From Gloeopeniophorella convolvens (taxonomy: Eukaryota > Basidiomycota > Agaricomycetes > Russulales), in the NCBI GenBank assembly GCA_022496205.1, contig WTXD01000026.1, positions 124,001 to 188,000 of the forward strand: a stretch of DNA of 64,000 nt, written 5' to 3'. The notes under the pieces were generated by a model. It made no database searches. It was not told the DNA's origin and saw only the letters and a program-made list of their open reading frames with translations. Below, one piece after another: positions 57,720 through 64,000 of the stretch. Both the position numbers and the translations under genes were made by a program. Numbering within the stretch: position 1 is the stretch's first letter; each line of letters begins with the position of its first letter.

Positions 57720-58596
57720 AGGACCCTGCCAAACCCCTATGGAGGTTAGATCCTGAGGAGCAGATTTTCGGTTCTCTTCGGGATCTCCGGCCCGGGACGT
57801 CCCGGAGCGGGCCGGCAAGATTCGGTTCTCTTCCATCTAACCTGGCACAACCTCTGCGCTGCAACATTGCATTTCAGTTGTTTCTGCACGTAACTTTGGC
57901 CAGAGCCTCCAATCGGCCTCGCGTTGCATGCAGTGTTGTGTAAATGAGACTTCTTTACAGCAGAGTAGGCGCTGAGTGAGAAAGTATGACATGATTGGTC
58001 AATGACTGGTACTTAGAGTCACCTATTTGAATCCTGAGCTGTGGGAGATTGAATTCACTGTGATTTGGTTGATAAATAGAACAGTCGAAATCTGTTTTAT
58101 GATGTCTGCGTGGCCCCGTTCCCACTAGCAGCATGTATTTGTTGACAAGATGCCCGTAGCCCGAAGGAAAAATCGGCCGGGATTCGAACCCCGGACCTTC
58201 CCGCGCGCACAATCGCGGTCAACACGATGCTTACCATTACGTCAACGCAACAATCCGGCTCGCTCGTTTTGTGTCCCATATGACTATCGTTGCTGATATA
58301 GGTACCAACATGGCTACATTGTCACAACAGAACAACAAATGAAAGGCTACATGCATTACTTGAGCATAAGATCTCCCACAGTGGTCTGAGAGCACTAATT
58401 ACCGAGTGTATCCTGTCGTTTTCTCATCATACCCACCCCAGATCAGTGGCCAGCTGACCAGATTCGGTTCTTTTGCCATGTAACATCGGTTGGTCACGAG
58501 ACCACATTCGGTTCAAAAGCATCTAACCTCCTGCCCCGGGCCGGCGATTTTCGGTTTTTTTTGCATCGGAGCTCTATAGGGGTTTGGCAGGGTCCT
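57720..58596. mobile_element. 877-bp hAT-like MITE with 8-bp target duplication
   Basis: The ends are inverted copies: AGGACCCTGCCAAACCCCTA at 57720 and its reverse complement ending at 58596, 24 of 25 bases alike. An 8-bp direct repeat CTGCGACC flanks it (57712-57719 and 58597-58604), the target-site size of hAT transposons. Near both ends short subterminal motifs of type ATTCGGTTC recur (about 57765, 57822, 58463, 58506 and 58548), as in many hAT-derived MITEs. No transposase is encoded. A tRNA-like sequence lies inside. Confidence 0.85.
58171..58255 (-). other. tRNA-like sequence (degenerate tRNA or SINE head)
   Basis: On the minus strand a perfect B box GGTTCGAATCC (58179-58189) lies in a CCGGG/CCCGG stem with an 8-base loop, and an A-box-like TGACGTAATGGTAAG lies at 58229-58243. 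A possible anticodon arm CCGCG-ATTGTGCG-CGCGG sits between them. The two ends cannot form an acceptor stem and spacing is off, so it is not a working tRNA; it may be a tRNA-derived SINE head or pseudogene. Confidence 0.55.
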
Positions 58597-58604
58597 CTGC
58601 GACC

Positions 58605-58956
58605 AGCCTGAGGCTGATCTGGTCGCGGAAGGGAGACACGGCAACTACCGAGTGCACACGTGTCTGTCGGAATGCAAGTCCCGCTGCCCACCGGGTTCTT
58701 TTGACTTTGCCCACTGCCACCGATCAACGTAACCTTCAACCTCGGCGATGCCTGACCCGGGCCTTCTGAACAGGACTGCTATTCAACTATGCGTTTTGGT
58801 GGCTTATTGCCGGCAAACCTTATCGCCATGCTTCGTACATGCGTCAACTTGAGGACATCATCACGACCTTGAGGCAGGCGATGCGGCCGTACTCCATCAT
58901 ATCTCTACCCAGGTGGTACTTTCTGGTGATCTGCTTCTCCTGCCACCTCTTCATTC
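58605..58956. other. upstream region of third helical-family gene
   Basis: No clear gene. An ATG at 58839 opens 25 codons (MRQLEDIITTLRQAM) before a possible intron, so the next gene might start here instead of 58957. Confidence 0.3.
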
Positions 58957-60849
58957 ATGGTGGCCCAACTCGCTACAGAAGACTATTTCGATGCCTACTC
59001 CTTTGTCAAATACATCAAAAATATCGGTAGAGCGTATCAGCGGCAGGCGGTAGAGCTTGTCAACATCTGTCGACTTTTCGTCGAGGCTTCTCCTCAGACA
59101 GAGCGCCATGACGCCACGTTCAAGCTGTTAGTCAAGCTCCTTCTCCCTTCGTCTGTCCACTGACGACCCTATAGGGCAATGGCTGCTGCCGACGACGCAC
59201 TTCAGTTTGCCACCGATGCAGGGAAGAACTTATCTAGCGAAGCAACGAACGCTTTTAAGGCCGCGGAGGTGGGGCTACTCAAGTATGAAGCGAAAGTACA
59301 CCGAAGGTTGTTCTGCTTCATGCGAGCCTCGGAGCCCGTCGCTGACTTTGCAGCATAGGTCCGATCTCGCCAACATTTCTCGAGTCATGGCATCAGCAAA
59401 AGACCAAGACAAGCGCTCTCTGAGTCTATTTCACAAGCTTATCGCTAGGCGGGGGTCAGATGTGCGTGACAAAACTTATGTCAGGTTATGTGTATCTGAG
59501 GTGGCGAAAAAGAATAACGCCCCGAGGGTTCCTACGCTCAAGGTCAACTTCGTCTTATTCAGGTCGCTCCCAGATCCGAAGCCTCTGGTTGTACGACGCA
59601 AGTCTCTTCTTACTTCTTACGTCGAATACTGTCTCACCTTATCACAGAAATGCTTTCCTCTCGACCGAGACCGTCGGAAATCATATGGAATTTTGCCCGA
59701 TATACGGACCATCGTCGTATCACATTGCAGCAAAACCCCCATTTCTATTTGAAACTGCCTACGACCCCTGCCGGGTATGGCCCAGGCTTCTCTCAATATC
59801 CTTTGAAAGACTTCGTGCTAGCCCCCGAGGATACCGTCTACGTGTTAGCGGATAAACCGGGCCGTGTCTTCCTAGAGGCTCGAGGCCGGAACCGCGCATT
59901 CGGAAATGTATGGCGGCCCTATGATGCGTTGATCTTCAAAGGTGCACCAGCACGCACTTTTTCATTGGCTCGCCGCTGACACCTCGATAGATATATGTGG
60001 GATGCTGGAGGGTGAAGGTTATGTTGAAAGAGACATGAAGGGTACCGCAACCATGTGGCAACGCCGCGAAGCTAAGACTGTCAGCGTCCCGCTTTCAACG
60101 GCTTACACTGGATCGTCTGGTCCGTCATCGGCTCCGTCTCCACCTTGGGTTCGCATAGAGGGTCGCGATTGGAGAACGCTGATACAGGGGACCTTGGATT
60201 CGAAAGATGTCAGTGTGCGGATCTGTGTAGGATCTACGGAGAAGCCGGCATCCACAGCACACCCAGTGCGTTAGAATTACTCGTGTATGCGGGTTCCGTC
60301 TCATCTCCGATCCAGCCCGCTCCCGGGAGTTCTGTTCGCCCGCGTCACGATACCCCTGGGGTACCTCACGATTCTGCGCCAACGCCTTTGGGTTCCTCCG
60401 AGAAAGCGGGCAGTGGCACCACCCCAGATCATTCACAACCACCTATATCTGGGCCCACTGGTGGCAGCGCACCGGATCCCATCTCGCAAACGTCCACCCT
60501 ACCTCCTGCGACTCTACCAATAACAGGACGCCCACCCGCACCACCACCTGTTCAGCCACAATCGGGCCTTCCATTGAAATCGGCGCATCGCTTCAGGAAA
60601 TGGAAGTCATCGATCACGCAGAAGCAGGCAAAGGTCACCGCGGAGCCCCCGCCGGGCCCGACGCCAGCACATACGCCCGGATCCGCTGTGCCGCCTGTCC
60701 GCGTGATGACGGGAGGGCCTCCGAGAGCTCCCGTGAACTCCGTAGACATCACGGGTTGGATCATCGTCAGTCCAACCAGCCAAACAGACATATATACGAA
60801 GAAGCCTTGGGTGAAACGAATGTTCAAGCGCCATGGCCACCGTCCGTAG
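58957..60849 (+). CDS. helical-family protein, third member (unknown function)
   Basis: Exons supported: 58957-59126, 59175-59306, 59359-59461, 59648-59941, 59991-60226 and probably 60316-60849. One exon around 59540-59640 could not be resolved. The N-terminal part is helical (YIKNIGRAYQRQAVELVNICRLF, AMAAADDALQFATDAGKNLS, VMASAKDQDKRSLSLFHKL). A beta-rich part follows (RRITLQQNPHFYLKLPTTP, EDTVYVLADKPGRVFLEARG), then a Pro-rich tail with VDITGWIIVSPTSQ. The second and third exons (132 and 103 nt) equal those of the gene at 63262 exactly. Resemblance to the genes at 683 and 3886 is weaker and is my inference. The 3' end is uncertain: without the last intron the protein stops at 60274. No domain recognised. 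Confidence 0.6.
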
Positions 60850-63261
60850 CCCAGCTATCCGCTCACCCTTCCGGTTATCTTGTATGTTACCTCGATTTTG
60901 CTCGATATCGTTGTTCTCCCCACATACTTCTTTATTCCACTGATTCTTTGTCGGCCTGCGCGATCTCATTCTCCTCGGAGATTGGTCAATCGTCCCCACC
61001 TTCTCCCCAACGCGGAGCACCTTCTCTCTCTAACAATGGCTTCTCTCCTCGCCTTCTGTCACACCCTCGATGATTGGCACCCTGCTGGATTCTCGAATTC
61101 CGACCAGGAACATCGCACATCGCTCTCGCGGTGCGCCGTACGAAGCTTACCCGAGAATCATCCTCACATCGCGCCACCGTCTTGGTGGCTACAGCATGGA
61201 TGCCGTGCATCCACCAATTATTAGTATCATCATTGTTCGTTGTTTAGCCTCGGTGGCTCTTCTGTACCTTGTGACCAGCACAGCGTGAACGTGTTTGCTG
61301 CATGTCCAGGTCGCTCCATCCCATGAGGCATCTGAATTGCCGAACCATGTGTCGCCGACCCTGCATCCCTACACAAGGTGACGACCCGGTGCCCTGGCTC
61401 GCTCTCGTAGCGATTTGACTTTCTCTCTGAGCTGCGAGTCGGCTGTATTGTAGCGCAAAGCGAAGGGACAGCAAGACCACGTTCACACGCGTCTGCGATG
61501 TGCACACTCCCACCTACACCGACCTTGCACTCGCACCGGTAAGCTATGTCACATCTCCGCATGTCGGTGCTTCGCTTCGCACGCTCATTGTTGAATCTGT
61601 GCGATGCTGCGCTAGATAAGCTGCCTCTATGGTCTCCCCCGTCGCCATGCGGTATGCGCGCTCTCCTTGTCTCTTATCGTCCCACCGCTCACCTGATGCT
61701 AGAGAAGCCCGATCTGGGTGCTCCGTGAGACCGAAAATGGCGCATTCAGTTACCTCAAGGATTGTCGCGAGCATGATTAACGTTTCAAATGACCGGTCGT
61801 CTCCTGGAGCAGAAGTGAGTCGACCTCGCGCAGGACGTGATGTCATCGGGAGTCAACTGACCCTCGACTACCAGCTCCCGGAACCAACCGAGACTTGAGA
61901 ACACCATCCGCCGATGCATGGACAGCAGCCTGTGGGGGTGCGATCAATGCATGAGAGGAGAAGACCTGAGAAGACACGCCGTCTACAGATATGGCCACAT
62001 ACTTACGTCAGCATATGTTTCAATCACATATCCCGTTACCTCCTGCATCGGACTTTGGCAGGCAAGAAGCCAACGCTGCGGTCCTCATGGCCCTTCTGTA
62101 ACAGGTGAGGGGGTTCCTTCTCTTGAAGACGCCTCATAACCCTGGTTCCTTCACCTGGTAGCGTGCCTTGTTGGACCCCATCACGGCCGCAACTTCGTAA
62201 CTTGTCCGTTGATCAGCCTCATGGCAACAATGTTAACCCAGGCCAGACGCCCAAATTCGATGTCCCCGCGGAGCGAAACAACCTCTATAATGGCACAGCG
62301 CTTCTTTGCCCATGCACTATCCACGACGACCTCAGTGGTCTTGCATTACCCGATCCTCAGGTACAGGCGGTTTGTGCCCGGTACCTCGCGATCGGTATCA
62401 TGGGGCCCCATTCCATCGCGCACGCCCGCAAAGCCACCTCAGAGATTTGATCTCTCCGGACTTCGCTACCCAGAAACAGAAACTAGCTAGCCCTGGCGCC
62501 TCCGCATGATTTCCCTGTACTTGATGGGCTGCCGGAGCGTCGAGGGGGTTTCGCTAATCGTCCTCACAGGAACATTGCTATCGATCCCACTACCTCTCTA
62601 CCGGACTGCGCCGTGGTTGTCTGTAGCCGAGGGCGATCAGGCGGCTCTATGTTTCTTTCCTCCGTCGCCTTCTTGGGATCCGATCGGGCCAAACGGACAG
62701 GCCTCGGCTCTCTCACAGACCAACGAACCTTCTCAGTCTTTAGCTCCGTTGCACTCCCTACGAAAGTGGCGAAGTATGGCGGAATGAATCACGTGTTACA
62801 TCCTATGGGCAATCGGCTCTCCAGGTAGGCGAACTGGAGTTCGCGTTCGGGGGTTTTCACTGTCGCTTTACTGTGCATACGTAGCCCGGGGACTAGACTG
62901 TAGAACGTGCTTTGTTTCCACCCACATGAAGCAATAGCTAGAAACCTGCTGGATAACTCCAACAGCTTGAGAAATGCTCACATATTTATAATTGAAATGT
63001 TACCTCCGCCATCGCAAACTCGCACCGGCTCGCAGCGTGCCCAATGATTAATGATGCACCAGCGCTTATACGGTCCGACTCTTTGCTGCACCGGTCTCGC
63101 CAGGTCTCGTCGTTTCTGCCCTGCTGTTTGTTCCTGTTTACTCCCACGATCGAAGACGCCGCGACAGACACCATTCGCCGAGTCGCGCAGCGACAGGCTC
63201 ATGGCATGTGCCACTACCTACCCTCATTGTGTGCTATCACCACGCATCTTCAGAACGATGA
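60850..63261. other. 2.4-kb stretch, no gene assigned
   Basis: Upstream exons of the next gene may lie here. Open stretches at 61735-61840 and 62571-62825 (+) look partly protein-like but no splicing pattern could be supported. Confidence 0.35.
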
Positions 63262-64000
63262 CAGGCCGCCTCTTCGCCATCATCACCTGAACGGACTCTC
63301 AGAGCTTGTGTAGGACTGCCATTTGAGGACGAGCTCTTAGACGACACGCTTTCAACATGTGGGAGCCTGGACAGCTGCACACTTATACTCGACGATGCGG
63401 ACTTCCGCAACCTGCTTCCGCTGCCGTTCGCAGCAGGTTCAGGCTTCTCGTTGAGCGCCCTCTCTACCATGTCTGTGTCCACGCCATCTAAGCGGCGCCC
63501 CTCTGGGTTCGACAGATACGGCTTCATCAAATCCGCCAAGAATATCGGCCGGGCATATCGCAAGCAAGCTCTGGAGTTGATTGAGATGTGCCGAACGTTC
63601 CTGCTAGCCTCCAAGCAGGGTGATCGGCAGGATACCGAGCTGAAAAGGTGCCCTCCTTTCCTTCTATGTCTTCGACTCTAACAACCTCTTCAGGGTTCTG
63701 CAAGCAGTTGGTGCTGCGCTCAACTCTGTGGCCGAGGCAGGAAAGAAGAGTTCCAAAGATGCGGAAAACGCACTACAAAAGGCAATAGAGATCTTAGCGA
63801 AATACGAGAGGGACTTTCATCCTACGTATGTCCCGACTTGAGTGTGTTGAGCACGCTTGCTGAACAAGGCCATTTATAGCGGAATAAATGGCAATGAGAG
63901 CATTGAGAAAAGGATGGAGGCTGCACAGAAGAAGGACAAGACATCCTCAGCTTTTCTACTCTTCCACAGGAAGCGCACGGAGGTCAGTTCGGGGCGTCCG
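63262..64000 (+). CDS. helical-family protein, fourth member (partial, runs off window)
   Basis: Exons 63262-63647 (5' limit uncertain), 63694-63825 and 63880-63982; the gene continues past the window end after a GT at 63983. The first exon is open from 63262 with a Ser/Pro-rich start (SSPSSPERT) and an acidic stretch, then GFIKSAKNIGRAYRKQALELIEMCRTFLLAS. The next exons read VLQAVGAALNSVAEAGKKSS and NESIEKRMEAAQKKDKTSSAF. Exon lengths 132 and 103 nt are identical to those of 58957-60849, so the two are tandem paralogues. An ATG at 63469 exists, but the frame is coding-like well upstream, so the true start is probably in an unseen upstream exon. Confidence 0.6.

Noticed and set aside
58171..58255. 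Functional tRNA gene
   Set aside because: Perfect B box, but no acceptor stem, an 8-base T loop and wrong spacing between D arm and anticodon arm.

Overview
The window is nuclear DNA of a filamentous basidiomycete, probably an Agaricomycete. Genes are intron-rich, most introns are about 45-60 nt with GTRNGT-type donors, and several families (Goodbye-NACHT-ankyrin proteins, fungal kinase-like proteins, an Hva1-type TUDOR protein) are typical of mushrooms and polypores. I found no bacterial, organellar or viral genes. Exon coordinates were read by hand. Every complete gene model with listed exons was checked for phase and ends at a stop; gene 58957-60849 (exon 4 and 3' end) and the 5' part of gene 63262-64000 are the exceptions.

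Layout. 0.7-6.1 kb: two tandem paralogues (595 and 591 aa) of an unrecognised helical protein family with the same ten-exon structure. 6.8-9.2 kb: a two-fold cyclin-box protein. 10.1-11.4 kb: two small proteins, one with a signal anchor and a PPPY motif, one with three 11-residue repeats and an arginine tail. 12.3-14.6 kb: a predicted N-myristoylated protein with a coiled coil, a hexapeptide array and a C-terminal ricin-B-like beta-trefoil.

14.6-42.5 kb: a head-to-tail duplication of a ~14 kb unit. Block A is about 14610-28267 and block B about 28270-42545; the left breakpoint lies in the last exon of the lectin gene. Each block carries, in order, a Rieske+DUF455 gene (-), a Goodbye-NACHT-ankyrin STAND/NLR-like gene (+), about 2-3 kb without a clear gene, a TauD-type dioxygenase (+) and an Hva1-TUDOR gene (-). 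Decay is reciprocal: Rieske-DUF455 is intact only in A, TauD and Hva1 only in B, and the STAND gene is intact in both, with 16 versus 22 near-identical 99-bp ankyrin units. Block A also carries a 582-bp MITE that is absent from B.

43.7-56.1 kb: a three-span membrane protein, an AAAP amino-acid transporter (+) convergent with an MCT-type MFS transporter (-), a decayed MFS relic, and a kinase-like gene (-) lacking the usual catalytic and metal-binding Asp. 57.7-58.6 kb: an 877-bp hAT-like MITE with an 8-bp target duplication and a tRNA-like sequence inside. 59.0-64.0 kb: two more helical-family paralogues; the last runs off the window.

How the genes may fit together (inference): two NLR-like receptors with fast-evolving repeats, a lectin-domain protein, a pseudokinase and multicopy helical proteins resemble a fungal nonself-recognition neighbourhood. 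The enzymes and transporters between them look like ordinary metabolic genes, two of them caught in the duplication.
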